The notes under the pieces: generated by a model
What the model was told of the DNA's origin: nothing
What the model saw: the letters and a program-made list of their open reading frames with translations, nothing else
The model's database searches: none
Program-made: the position numbers and the translations under genes
Shown here: positions 51,252 through 60,302 of the stretch, piece by piece
Position numbering within the stretch: position 1 is the first letter of the stretch
Layout of the letters: each line of letters starts with the position of its first letter
Assembly (NCBI GenBank): GCA_964545715.1
Contig: CAZJHX010000011.1
Coordinates: 1-64,000 of the forward strand
Direction of reading: 5' to 3'
Source: CAZJHX01 sp964545715
Lineage (GTDB): Bacteria; Myxococcota_A; UBA9042; GCA-2863065
DNA: 64,000 nt

Positions 51252-53825
51252 ATGCCACCGGCTCGCCCCTCGTTTGCCGCACTTGCGCTGTTCGTTGTGC
51301 TGCTCGGCGGTGCGCCCGCGCTCGGCGGTGACTTTCACGGTCCTGATGCCTCACGACACGTCCCGCCGGATCGCCTGGTCGACTTTGTCCATGTCGCCGC
51401 CAAAATCACCGTCGATCCGGCCGCAGGCACCGTGTCCGGCTCGGTCAGCCACAGGTTCAAGGCGGTTGGCGTACCGCGCAATCGGGTTCTCATCCATGCC
51501 GCGCCCGCGCTGACGATCTCTGCGGTGACCGACGCCAAAGGCGCGCCGCTGAAGTTTCAGCGCGACGGCGACGTGCTCGCGATCATTTTGCCTACGCCTG
51601 TCGGACTGAAGGCGGAGGCAACCGTTGAAGTGCGCTACTCCGGCAGTCCGGTCGACGGCATGCACTTCGTCACCGCGGACGTCGACGGCGAGCGCGTCCC
51701 CGAGGTGTGGACCCAGGGCGAGACCTCGTTCACGCGCGGCTGGCTGCCCGTCTGGGACTACCCCAACGACCGCTTCACGAGCGACGTGACGGTCACCGTC
51801 CCCTCCGCCTATCGCGTCATTGGCAATGGCGCGCTGGTGTCCGAGACCGTCGACGGCGAGCAGCGCACGGTCCGCTGGGCAATGAAGCGCCCACACGTGG
51901 CGTATCTGCTGTCGCTGTGCATCGGCCGGTTTCAGATCTGGCGCGAGAAGCTGGCTGCTCCGGCGTTATTTGTCGGCTACACGGAGGACAAGTCCATGGT
52001 CGAGCGGCTGCGAGCTCCCACCGACTTCTCGCTGAAGCACCTGGCGTCGCTGACGGGGCGCCCGTATCCCTACAGCAAATACTCGCAGACCCTGGCCTCG
52101 CACTACCCCATCGGCGGCATGGAGAACGTGACCGCGACCACGCTGGCCCGCGAGCTGGCTGCGCACGATGAGTCGGTGGCCCTGGGGTACGAGCCCGCCG
52201 GCCTGGTCGTGCACGAAGCCGCCCATCAGTGGTTCGGCGACCTGGTGACCTGTCGCGACTGGGCGCATATCTGGCTCAACGAGGGCTTTGCGACGTACTT
52301 CACGTCGCTGGTCTTCCGGCGTGAGAGCGGTACGACACGCGCTCAGGAGTCGCTGTTCGGCATGCGGCGCTGGTACCTGGGCGAGACGGCCAAATACAAG
52401 CGCGCCCTGGTCACCTACCGCTTCGACCGTCCGGGCAGCATGTTCGACGCCCACACCTACGCCAAGGGCGCATGGGTCCTGCATATGCTTCGCGCCGAGC
52501 TGGGCGAGCCGCTCTTTCTGGCCGGCGTCGCGCGCTACCTCGCGGCCGGGGTCGCGGCTGGTGGGCTGGTCGACACCCACGACCTTCAACGTGCGATGGA
52601 GGCCGCGTCGGGCCGCAGCCTGGGTGCTTTCTTTGACCAGTGGGTTCGCTCCGCGGGTCATCCCGTGCTGGATGTTCGCGTGCGCGACGATGCCGCGGCC
52701 GGCAAAGTGCGCGTGCGCGTGGTGCAAAAGCAGCCTCAGCTCTTCGACTTTCCGCTGTCGATCCGCGTGACCGGCTCCGGTGCTCAGAGCGAGACCCACC
52801 GTGTGCACATCCGCGAAAAGACCCAGACCGTCATCCTGCCTCGCGCGGCGCGCCCGACCCGGGTCGAGGTGGACCCCGACGGCGACCTGCTGGCTGAGAT
52901 GAAGCTCGACGTACCGCGCAAGCTGCTGCGTGCCCAGGTCGAAGGCGGCTCCGGCGCCTGGTCCCGCACGGCTGCAGCCGCGGCATTGGGGGCCGGCAAA
53001 CGCGACGCACAGGACGTCAAAACGCTGGCCTACGTTGTGGGCTCGGACCGCCAGCCCCGCATGGTGCGCATCGCCGCCGCCAAAGCGCTGGGCGCCATCG
53101 CCGACAAGGCCGCGTGCCTGGCCCTGCGCACCAGCATGCATGTCGCCCGCCCGACCCCGGCCGATGCTGCCCGGGTGCGCGCCGCTGTCGCCAAAGCGCT
53201 GGGGGCCTGCAAGGGCTCTGTCGTCGACGTTTTGCGCGGCCCCGCGACCAAGGATCCCAGCGTTCATGTACGCAGCGCGGCGCTCAAGGCCATCGGGACG
53301 TCCGCCGGCGCCAAGGCCCCAAAGCAGCTCCTCGCCAAGGCGCTTCGACTGCAGTCCTGGCGCGGTCTGTTGGCAAAAGGAGCCGCCGCCGGGCTGGCGT
53401 CCATAAAAGCCTCGTGGGCCCTCGATGAGATCATCTCGGCGCTGCGGCTGCCGGCGACGCCCCTCACAAACCGCCAGGTGATCGTGCCGGCGCTGGGCGC
53501 GGCAGCCAAACACTCGGACGCCGCCGCCGAGAAGGTCCTGACCGCGCTGCGCGCCATCCTCGCTGCCGGCGGCGACCCCACGCTTCTCCGCAACGCAGCG
53601 CGCGTGTTGGTCAAGGTCGGGGTTCGCGCGGACCTGCCGCGTCTGGAGAGCGCGATCGCCGCTATGCCGCAGAAGTGGCACCACAAGGAGGCCGAGCGCT
53701 GGCGGCGTGGCCTCAAGCGGCGGGTCGCCAGCCTCGCCGCCGGCGCCAGGGCACAGCGCCGCGTCAAGGCGCTCGAGCGGCGCGTGGAGCGGCTACAGAA
53801 ACGCATCGAGACGCTCCAACGCTGA
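51252..53825 (+). CDS. Exported M1-family aminopeptidase with C-terminal HEAT-like repeats
   Basis: Zinc aminopeptidase of 857 residues, exported by a signal peptide (start ATG 51252, MPPARPSFAALALFVVLLGG). The substrate-anchoring GGMEN replaces the usual GAMEN. The zinc motif is HEAAH (His321, His325) with the third ligand Glu near 344 in WLNEGFATYF. Beyond about residue 580 the protein is not M1-like: Ala/Lys-rich HEAT-type helical repeats (for example RMVRIAAAKALGAIADKA) run to about 800. It ends in a short coiled coil (RVKALERRVERLQKRIETL). The repeats may bind a substrate or partner. The next gene starts 3 bp after the stop. Confidence 0.92.
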   Translation: MPPARPSFAALALFVVLLGGAPALGGDFHGPDASRHVPPDRLVDFVHVAAKITVDPAAGTVSGSVSHRFKAVGVPRNRVLIHAAPALTISAVTDAKGAPLKFQRDGDVLAIILPTPVGLKAEATVEVRYSGSPVDGMHFVTADVDGERVPEVWTQGETSFTRGWLPVWDYPNDRFTSDVTVTVPSAYRVIGNGALVSETVDGEQRTVRWAMKRPHVAYLLSLCIGRFQIWREKLAAPALFVGYTEDKSMVERLRAPTDFSLKHLASLTGRPYPYSKYSQTLASHYPIGGMENVTATTLARELAAHDESVALGYEPAGLVVHEAAHQWFGDLVTCRDWAHIWLNEGFATYFTSLVFRRESGTTRAQESLFGMRRWYLGETAKYKRALVTYRFDRPGSMFDAHTYAKGAWVLHMLRAELGEPLFLAGVARYLAAGVAAGGLVDTHDLQRAMEAASGRSLGAFFDQWVRSAGHPVLDVRVRDDAAAGKVRVRVVQKQPQLFDFPLSIRVTGSGAQSETHRVHIREKTQTVILPRAARPTRVEVDPDGDLLAEMKLDVPRKLLRAQVEGGSGAWSRTAAAAALGAGKRDAQDVKTLAYVVGSDRQPRMVRIAAAKALGAIADKAACLALRTSMHVARPTPADAARVRAAVAKALGACKGSVVDVLRGPATKDPSVHVRSAALKAIGTSAGAKAPKQLLAKALRLQSWRGLLAKGAAAGLASIKASWALDEIISALRLPATPLTNRQVIVPALGAAAKHSDAAAEKVLTALRAILAAGGDPTLLRNAARVLVKVGVRADLPRLESAIAAMPQKWHHKEAERWRRGLKRRVASLAAGARAQRRVKALERRVERLQKRIETLQR

Positions 53826-53828
53826 CCG

Positions 53829-55262
53829 ATGAGCCGCGCCAAAGCCGTCATCGTCAGCGCCATCGCCCTGCTGCTCATTTACGGTCAGGTCGTGGAGGTG
53901 CTCACCGAAGCGGCGCCCAATCGCGGCATCAGCATCGATAACGACGACGAGGCCCCGCTGATGGACACGGATGCCTTTGCACAAGAGCTGCGGGACGCGC
54001 GCAATGTCGACGACGTCCTGGCCGCCCTGGAGTCCCAGCGCGGCGCCCTGAACCTGGACCTGTTCCGGCGCGTCGTCGTCTCACGCACGGCGTGGCTCAG
54101 CTGGTTCGAGCGGGCCCTGGATATGCTGGCGCTCGGCATCCTGGTGCTGCTGTTCATCCGTTTTCGGACCTATCGAGAGCGCTCGCCATGGCAGACCGTG
54201 CCGCTCTTCTTGATGACCGCAGCTGCCGTCCTGGTTCTGCTGAGCACGCTGATCGGCTTTGTGGTCAGCGTGCAGACCATCCAGGTCGGCCTGGCCGCGT
54301 TCGGTGCACCCAATCTCGTGGTCACGGACGCCTTCATTCACTACGTGCTGTTCATCGGCGACCCCGATATCGCCGAGCTGATCGCCGCGCTGCAAGAGGG
54401 GCTGGCCCTGGCGCCGCTGGATCCGATGGCGGCTCTGGGCGTCGTGAAGCACCTGTTCGACGGCGTCCTGGCTGCCCAGCAGTCCGCCGTTCTGGATAGC
54501 GCAATCCACGTCATCTCCAACCTGACCTGGGTGATCGACCTGTATGCACCGGCCGTCGCTGGGGCTACAGCGCTGGTTGCGTACACCGTTTTACGGCCCA
54601 TCGTCATCGAGCAGCTGCGGTATCCGTCGCAGGTACTTGACGGTGAGCTCGAGTCCGGCGTGTGGCGCTACATCCGGTCCCAGCTCGGCGTCTGGTGGCG
54701 GGAATTTCGGGCCGTGCTGTGGATGATGCTGTTCATCATTCTACTCACCGTTCTCGCCGTTCTCACCGTGCGACTGCTGGCCTTTCCAATGGTCATTGGC
54801 GTCATCAAGACCCTGCTGGCCACCGAGGCGCATCTGCGCGCGGGCGGGGCGATGCCGGATATCGGGCTCGTCGCGTCGCTGTGCTGCCTGGTGCTGTATC
54901 TCGTGGTGTGCTCGGTCCTATGCATCGCCCCGCTGGGCATCATTCTGGGCAAGGCGTATTCAGTGGTGCGCGACCGGCTGCTCCACAAGCGCCGCTTTCG
55001 CGATTACGGGCTGTTCTGGCGCGCCTTCCGCCTGGCCGGCAGCGGAATCGCCGGCCGCACCGCGCTGACGGCGGTGGTCATCGGCGCGTCGTACTACTGG
55101 CTCGCGATCACCATCGCGTCACCGGTCGTCCGCGTCTGGCTGCCCGTGCCGCTCTACGGTCTGGCGTTCTGGATGCTAATCGCGCGCGGTAAGCCGATTG
55201 CGCGCCTTCTGGAGGTGTATCGGACCGATCAGTTGGGCATCAACCCAAGCGATCCCCACTGA
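53829..55262 (+). CDS. Polytopic membrane protein of unknown function
   Basis: A 477-residue integral membrane protein I cannot assign. One helix lies at the start (about 6-25), then a soluble loop (30-90). Then come about seven more hydrophobic stretches (near 97-115, 125-150, 170-190, 240-260, 295-315, 350-375, 410-430). A conserved-looking hydrophilic stretch is VRDRLLHKRRFRDYG in the last cytoplasmic loop. It is 3 bp downstream of the aminopeptidase gene, so the two are co-transcribed. Its last 34 bp overlap the convergent amidase gene. Confidence 0.75.
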   Translation: MSRAKAVIVSAIALLLIYGQVVEVLTEAAPNRGISIDNDDEAPLMDTDAFAQELRDARNVDDVLAALESQRGALNLDLFRRVVVSRTAWLSWFERALDMLALGILVLLFIRFRTYRERSPWQTVPLFLMTAAAVLVLLSTLIGFVVSVQTIQVGLAAFGAPNLVVTDAFIHYVLFIGDPDIAELIAALQEGLALAPLDPMAALGVVKHLFDGVLAAQQSAVLDSAIHVISNLTWVIDLYAPAVAGATALVAYTVLRPIVIEQLRYPSQVLDGELESGVWRYIRSQLGVWWREFRAVLWMMLFIILLTVLAVLTVRLLAFPMVIGVIKTLLATEAHLRAGGAMPDIGLVASLCCLVLYLVVCSVLCIAPLGIILGKAYSVVRDRLLHKRRFRDYGLFWRAFRLAGSGIAGRTALTAVVIGASYYWLAITIASPVVRVWLPVPLYGLAFWMLIARGKPIARLLEVYRTDQLGINPSDPH

Positions 55263-56872
55263 CTGGCGCCCACACCCACGGTCGCGGTCTCCGAGCGCGC
55301 CTGATAACCCGACGCGGTCGCAGTGAACGTGTGCGAACCGGGCGGTACGTCCAGCGCCCAGTAGGCGTCTCCCGCCCGCACCTGCACCGCCACGCCACAG
55401 TCGCAGATGACGATGGCGTGGTCGATGCGCACGTTGCCCCAGCCGGACGGACTGGTGGTCTTTGAGCGGTCCCACACCACGCCCTGCTGGCGCCCTGTAG
55501 AGGCCCATCCCGGGCTCTCGTTCATCGGCACCTGGACCGCCTGCGCGTCGCCGGCCACGTCCAGCTCTACAGACACCGCACTGAACCCCTTGGCGTAGGC
55601 TGTCATCAGATGCTTGCCTGCGGGCAGGTCAAACGTCGCCTGCCCCGCGGAGTCCGCGACCCGCGCGCCGTGCCCTGCGATGTGCAGAATGGCGCCCGGC
55701 AGCACTCCGCCCCAGACGCCGTTTGTGGCCGTGGCAGTCACCGCTCCGGGCCCGCCAACCGGCGGTGGATCGTTCGCAGGCTGCTCTTCGGGCTGCTCTT
55801 CGGGCTGCTCTTCAGGCACATCCTCGACCACCGGCTCCTCCGGGTGCGCCGCCGGGTGTGCGGCCAGCTCGCGCAGGTCCCCCAGACGCGCGTACAGGTC
55901 CTTGCCGGGGCAGGTGGTCCACGCGCCCGAGTGATCCTTGTGCCCTTTGACCTTGGACGTGCTGATCGGGATGTTGTGATCGGCCGACAGCGCCGCGATC
56001 ACGCCCGCCGCCGCGTCCAGCATCGCGTGCGGGACCGCCATCGCGCCCATCGAGCCGCAGCCCGATCCGTCGAAGCACCCGACAAAGCTGATGCCGACGT
56101 TGCCGGTGTTGTGACCGCCCACATGCGCCCCCCGATGCTTGAGCGGTCGCGCTTCCCAGACCCGGCCGTCCGCCGTGACCAGAAAGTGGTAGCCGACATC
56201 ACACCAGCCGCGCGTATCCATGTGATAGGCCTGAATCGATCGCAGCCGCGCCTCGTAGGTGCCATATGCGGTCGGCGGCGTCACGGTGTGGTGAATCGCC
56301 ATCTTCGACTTGTTGGGGTCCCACGACGTGCACTTGGTTTTGCGTGCGCCCCAGGCATGGCGGGGCTGAATCGCCGCGTCCAAGCTCAGCGCCCCGGTCT
56401 GGGTGGCCGTGTCCGCCTTGCCGATGTCGGCCAGCTCGGGGACCACCGCTGAGACGGTCACGTGCGCCAGCGACGTCGCGTTTGCGCTGGGCACACGCAG
56501 CTGAGCACCGAAGATCGGCGCGCCCACATCCGCACGGGCGACTGCGTACGGGTGCTCGGCCCAGGTGACCTCCGCCGTCATCCACGCGGTCGGCGTCCCC
56601 CAGACGTCGTAGCCACGCACCTCGACGATGGGCAGGACGCCGGTTTGCGTCAGGTCGATCAGCAGCCCGATCCGCGTGGCGCCCTCCGGTGCGTCCAACA
56701 CGGACGAGACCGCCCATTGGCCCGCAGCGGTCAGGTCAGAGACCGCGAAGATCGCCTCGGCGGGCGCCTCCCGCGGCGATGGCGGTGGGACAGCGTGTTC
56801 ATCCGTCGCAACGCATCCAAAGATCGATGAAAATAGTAGAACCAGCGCAGGCAGCGCAGACGTGCTCTTCAA
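55229..56872 (-). CDS. N-acetylmuramoyl-L-alanine amidase / PGRP-type lipoprotein
   Basis: Lipoprotein of 547 residues with an amidase_2 (PGRP) domain. The start is taken as TTG 56872, preceded by GGGGAG; it yields KSTSALPALVLLFSSIFGC with a lipobox. The zinc ligands are seen in AIHHTV (His), KGHKDHSGAWTTCPG (His and Cys), and GYHFLVTADGRVWEARPLKH is the central family motif. N-terminal and C-terminal domains flank it: an unassigned domain before, then EEQPEEQPEEQP, then two carboxypeptidase-regulatory-like beta domains. It cuts the lactyl-amide bond in peptidoglycan, anchored at the cell surface. Confidence 0.88.
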   Translation of the reverse strand: MKSTSALPALVLLFSSIFGCVATDEHAVPPPSPREAPAEAIFAVSDLTAAGQWAVSSVLDAPEGATRIGLLIDLTQTGVLPIVEVRGYDVWGTPTAWMTAEVTWAEHPYAVARADVGAPIFGAQLRVPSANATSLAHVTVSAVVPELADIGKADTATQTGALSLDAAIQPRHAWGARKTKCTSWDPNKSKMAIHHTVTPPTAYGTYEARLRSIQAYHMDTRGWCDVGYHFLVTADGRVWEARPLKHRGAHVGGHNTGNVGISFVGCFDGSGCGSMGAMAVPHAMLDAAAGVIAALSADHNIPISTSKVKGHKDHSGAWTTCPGKDLYARLGDLRELAAHPAAHPEEPVVEDVPEEQPEEQPEEQPANDPPPVGGPGAVTATATNGVWGGVLPGAILHIAGHGARVADSAGQATFDLPAGKHLMTAYAKGFSAVSVELDVAGDAQAVQVPMNESPGWASTGRQQGVVWDRSKTTSPSGWGNVRIDHAIVICDCGVAVQVRAGDAYWALDVPPGSHTFTATASGYQARSETATVGVGASQWGSLGLMPN

Positions 56873-56929
56873 CCCCAACTCCCCAACAACAGCAATAACA
56901 ACAACAACTTCCGGTAGAGCTGGGTGCAC

Positions 56930-56956
56930 TTTATAACGCTTGTTCGTTTTTTGCAA
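56930..56956 (-). promoter_or_regulatory. Weak candidate promoter of the amidase gene
   Basis: On the minus strand TTGCAA (56951-56956) and TATAAA (56930-56935) are 15 bp apart, shorter than ideal, in an AT-rich patch. The TTG start lies about 58 bp downstream. Confidence 0.3.
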
Positions 56957-57061
56957 CGTTATCGACCGGCGCCTCTGAAGATGTGGCGCGGCGCCCTCGC
57001 TTTTGTGGCAGCGGGCCCCCATCTCGGGCGTGGCGTCCCCACCCAGACTGTGTGCTGTAGA

Positions 57062-57077
57062 CCGAACGCCTGTTCGG
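57062..57077. promoter_or_regulatory. Inverted repeat upstream of the pseudo-receiver gene
   Basis: CCGAAC-GCCT-GTTCGG is a perfect 6-bp inverted repeat with a 4-nt loop, 41 bp before the ATG at 57118. It could be an operator or a leader hairpin. Confidence 0.25.
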
Positions 57078-57117
57078 CACGTCGCGTGCATGCGTGCGTG
57101 AGCCGGGGGAGAATGCG

Positions 57118-57585
57118 ATGACTCGAATGCATGTGCTGGTGTTGGGACCGGACTCGCGTTGCTGGCATGACGTAATGCGACATCTGGGCCCGCTTTTTGG
57201 GCTGTTATTGCGGCGAACCGCGCTGTTGCGTGACGCCCTGCCACGCCGCAGGGGCCCGGCCCCGGGCCTGTATCTGATTCCGTGGCCGGTCGAGTGGGAC
57301 GAGCTGGAGCGCTGGCTGGGCGCCTGGAACCTCGCGGGGCGGCCGGCGCCGGTCGTCATGCTGGCGGATCGCGTGCCAAAGTGGCGTATGACGGCCCTGG
57401 AGCGCCTGGGTGTGTCGGGCTGCGTCCCGCTGGATCAGAACGCTGCCGCGCGGATCGCCGACGTGATCTCGCCGCGGGCCGACGCGCCCCGAGTACAGCG
57501 TGCTGCGTCGTCGCCGAGCATCACACTGTTGGGTCTGCCAAAGCGCAGTCCGGAGCCTGAAAGCCTGCCCTGGTACTCGCCCTGA
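57118..57585 (+). CDS. Receiver-like protein lacking phosphorylation residues
   Basis: A 155-residue protein with a GGGGAGA ribosome site before ATG 57118. Its order of elements resembles a receiver fold: MHVLVLGPDSR (strand 1), APGLYLIPWPVEWDELERWL (strand 3 and loop), APVVMLADRVPKWRMTALERLGVSGCVPL (strands 4-5) and DQNAAARIADVI (helix 5). The acidic pair, phospho-Asp and conserved Lys are missing (positions read G/P, I/P and L). It could instead be an unrelated Rossmann-like fold. The next gene starts 59 bp later on the same strand. Confidence 0.7.
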   Translation: MTRMHVLVLGPDSRCWHDVMRHLGPLFGLLLRRTALLRDALPRRRGPAPGLYLIPWPVEWDELERWLGAWNLAGRPAPVVMLADRVPKWRMTALERLGVSGCVPLDQNAAARIADVISPRADAPRVQRAASSPSITLLGLPKRSPEPESLPWYSP

Positions 57586-57644
57586 CCGGGCCCCGTCAGG
57601 CGTAACATCTTTAGATTTCGGGCAGATGTCCCGAACTATCCACC

Positions 57645-58946
57645 GTGACTGCTACGACCCGGCACGCCGTCCAGGCGAAGATCGACCGCAACGACGGTCA
57701 GCTGTTGCCCGATCCCGTGTGCGAAACGCTGGACGATCGGCGCACGCTTGCGGCGGTCGGAACCGGCTCCCCAGTCGGCTTTGCCGCCCACTGCGAGCGG
57801 ATGGGAGAGGCCTCCCGCCAGCGCGGACCCGCCGCCGTCACGTCCTTTGCGGGCATGGTCGTCGGCCCCGGCGAGGCGATCGTTCAATGGTACGGCGGCG
57901 CCAACGTCTACTTCCTGGACAGCCAGTCTCTGCGACTGCTCAGCTTCGACGACGGGCTCTTCGGGGAGTCCGACGGCGACGACGATCGCTTCCTCAGCCT
58001 GTTTGTACAGCCTCCAGAGCCCGGCGTCTTCGTCGCGTTTACGCCCAGCGCCTGGGAGTGCTGGGCGGCTCCGTGGGTTTTGGAGAAGAAGCTCCTCGAG
58101 GCGTTCCGCGACTCCGACAGCTGGGACGCCTGGACCGCGGCCGTCAAATACGAGATCACGCAGGCCACCGGGGACAGCGCGGCCTTTGTGGCGGTCCCCT
58201 GCCTGGCCAACAGCTTCGAGGAGCTGCGCGACATTCTGATCACCAGCCTCCTGACCAGCCCCGCAGCCCCGCCCGAGCGCGAGGTGGAGCATCAAGCGCC
58301 GCTGGCCCCCGCAGCCGTTTACAACATCGATCACGACGCGGCCACACCGATCCATCTTCCCGAGCCGGAGGTGGCCGTGCTTCCCCAGAGCCCCAGTCCG
58401 CTCTGGGGCCGGGCGGCCCTCTTTGCCCTCGCCACAATCGTCGGATTGGCGTTCAGCGACATGGAAGGCACCGTCTCGGCCAGCGCCGACGCACCGGCCG
58501 GTGAGTCCACGACCCAGGCCGACGCCCCGGAGCCCGCAGCCGCCCCCGCGCCAGCGCCCGCGCCTGTGATCAGGGCCCCGGAAACGCGCGTGGCAGCTTC
58601 AGAGCTGCGCCGTAGTCGACTCAGCGCCGACGACCCGACTGACCTCCTCACGCCCCGTCGCCCCGCGCAGTTGGCCTTTGCGGTGGCCCCGCGTCGCGCG
58701 CCCGCCGTGCACAACGCCTTTCGGTATCGCGCCCGCGTACGCGTGATCATGCGCGCCAAAGCCGGTCCCAAACAGCGCCGCATCGCCACGCTCGAGCCCG
58801 AGACCGTCGTGAACGTCATCGGACGTCGCCGCGGTGATTTCTGGGTCAAGGTGCGCTACGGCGATCTGGTGGGCTGGATCGCGCCCATCCGCGGCTACCT
58901 GCGCCCCATGGGCAAGTTCTCGTTGTGGGATATCCCGCCGCTCTAG
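57645..58946 (+). CDS. PP2C-like domain, membrane helix and SH3-type domain
   Basis: A 433-residue protein. The first 220 residues follow PP2C/PPM order with lost active-site residues. KIDRNDGQLL recalls the R-x-x-N-x-D start. AIVQWYGGANVYFLD stands where GDSR normally is. GVFVAFTPSAWECW replaces the DGLW segment, and GDSAAFVAVP takes the place of DNxTxxVV. Metal binding looks unlikely. A Pro/Ala linker, a membrane helix (about 250-268) and a second Ala/Pro tract follow. The C-terminus (365-425, RVIMRAKAGPKQRRIATL to VGWIAPI) is an SH3-type domain, usually wall-binding. The PP2C reading is my inference. GTG start. Confidence 0.78.
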   Translation: MTATTRHAVQAKIDRNDGQLLPDPVCETLDDRRTLAAVGTGSPVGFAAHCERMGEASRQRGPAAVTSFAGMVVGPGEAIVQWYGGANVYFLDSQSLRLLSFDDGLFGESDGDDDRFLSLFVQPPEPGVFVAFTPSAWECWAAPWVLEKKLLEAFRDSDSWDAWTAAVKYEITQATGDSAAFVAVPCLANSFEELRDILITSLLTSPAAPPEREVEHQAPLAPAAVYNIDHDAATPIHLPEPEVAVLPQSPSPLWGRAALFALATIVGLAFSDMEGTVSASADAPAGESTTQADAPEPAAAPAPAPAPVIRAPETRVAASELRRSRLSADDPTDLLTPRRPAQLAFAVAPRRAPAVHNAFRYRARVRVIMRAKAGPKQRRIATLEPETVVNVIGRRRGDFWVKVRYGDLVGWIAPIRGYLRPMGKFSLWDIPPL

Positions 58947-59740
58947 CCCAGCATCTTCTCGATCGCAGCACACAGCGCTTTGTAGTTTGCCAGCTCGCCC
59001 GGCACCCGCTCGGCGATAGCTTCGTGGTGCCGTTGCACGACCGCCGTGTCACCTCGCGCGATCGGGCCGGTCAGCACGCGCCTGGCCTCGTCCGTGGCCG
59101 ACAGGTTGGCCGCCGTCCCTCGGATCAGCGGCGCCAGGGCTTTCAGCGCGTCGGCGCGCGGAACACCCGCGGCATGAAACAGCGTGACCGCTTGGTCGGC
59201 CAGCGCCACCATCGCGTTGGACGCCACGCAGCAGGCCGCGTGGTACAGCGTTTTGGCCGTCTCGTCGGCCACCACAAAGGAGTCCGCGCCCATGGCCGCG
59301 ACCAGCTGCTCGGCCGCCTGGACCGCCGCCGTCTCACCCTGGATTCCGAACGTCACGCCGCGCACATGCTCTGGGCCGGCCATCGGCGTCGCAAAGCTCT
59401 GCAGCGGGTGGCAGGCCGCGACGCTCACCGGGGTCTGGGCCGTCACCCGCAGCCGGTCCGCGGGCACGGCACCCGCCGCATGCAGCGCCAGGTGATGCGG
59501 CCGCAGCGCCACCGCGGCCGCGTCTTCAATCGCCCCATCCGACACGGTCAGCCAAACCAGCTCGGCGTCGTCCACGGCGTCCGGGCGGGCCCCCCAGAAG
59601 CGCGGCCAGGGTGTCTTCCCGGCGGCGTGGGCGGTCGTCTCGGTTCGGTTCCAGGTGCCTACGACCTCGTGCCCCGCGTGGTGCACCGCGTTGGCCAGCG
59701 CTCGACCGCAGCGCCCGGCGCCCCACACAAACACTCTCAT
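58943..59740 (-). CDS. Rossmann-like/DUF2520 protein
   Basis: A 265-residue two-domain protein. An N-terminal NAD(P)-type Rossmann fold (VFVWGAGRCGRALANAV) is joined to a DUF2520 helical domain (ETAKTLYHAACCVASNAMVAL, then AGVPRADALKALAPLIRGTAANLSA). The layout resembles ketopantoate reductase or prephenate dehydrogenase, but no substrate is known for the family. It is translated after nadD with a 4-bp overlap, and its 3' end overlaps the convergent SH3-domain gene by 4 bp. Confidence 0.9.
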   Translation of the reverse strand: MRVFVWGAGRCGRALANAVHHAGHEVVGTWNRTETTAHAAGKTPWPRFWGARPDAVDDAELVWLTVSDGAIEDAAAVALRPHHLALHAAGAVPADRLRVTAQTPVSVAACHPLQSFATPMAGPEHVRGVTFGIQGETAAVQAAEQLVAAMGADSFVVADETAKTLYHAACCVASNAMVALADQAVTLFHAAGVPRADALKALAPLIRGTAANLSATDEARRVLTGPIARGDTAVVQRHHEAIAERVPGELANYKALCAAIEKMLG

Positions 59741-60300
59741 CGATAGAGCCCATGTTCGGCTGTGTAGTCAGCGACGGCGTTCGGTATCAGGTTTTGCACC
59801 GTGACGCCCTCGCTGAGCCGCCGGCGTACATCGGTGGAGCTCACGTCAAAGAGCGGTGGCGCGGCGTCGTGTCCCACCGGCGTCGGATAACCCCGGCGAC
59901 CGACCACGATGAACCGGCACAAGCGCTCAAGCTCATCAAACGCCTTCCAGCTGTGCCGCTCCTCGAAGATGTCGGTGCCCACCACCAGGTCAAACGCGGT
60001 GTCCGCATGGTCCTCGAGCAGCCGCTTCACCGTGTCGATCGTGCGGTTCCTTCCTCCGATGCGGCCCTCGATATCACTGACCAGGACGCGCTCCGGCGCG
60101 AAGTCGCGCACTGCCAACCGGCACATCGCCATGCGGTGCGAGTAAGGCTCCAGCTGCTTGGAGAACGCGTGCTCGTGACACGGCACCAGCCACAGGGCGT
60201 CGACATCGGTCGTGGCCAGCACATAGCTGACGATCTGAACGTGCCCCAGGTGCGGCGGGTTGAACGACCCGCCATACAGCGCGATGCGTTTAGTGGGCAT
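59737..60300 (-). CDS. nadD: Nicotinate-nucleotide adenylyltransferase
   Basis: Adenylates nicotinate mononucleotide on the route to NAD. The 187 residues begin with the nucleotidyltransferase signature ALYGGSFNPPHLGH (HxGH motif) and end with SSTDVRRRLSEG, the ISSTxIR-like phosphate site. The spacing of LVVGTDIFEERHSW also fits NadD. The gene starts 2 bp after the NamZ-like stop and overlaps the DUF2520 gene by 4 bp. Confidence 0.95.
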   Translation of the reverse strand: MPTKRIALYGGSFNPPHLGHVQIVSYVLATTDVDALWLVPCHEHAFSKQLEPYSHRMAMCRLAVRDFAPERVLVSDIEGRIGGRNRTIDTVKRLLEDHADTAFDLVVGTDIFEERHSWKAFDELERLCRFIVVGRRGYPTPVGHDAAPPLFDVSSTDVRRRLSEGVTVQNLIPNAVADYTAEHGLYR

Positions 60301-60302
60301 GA

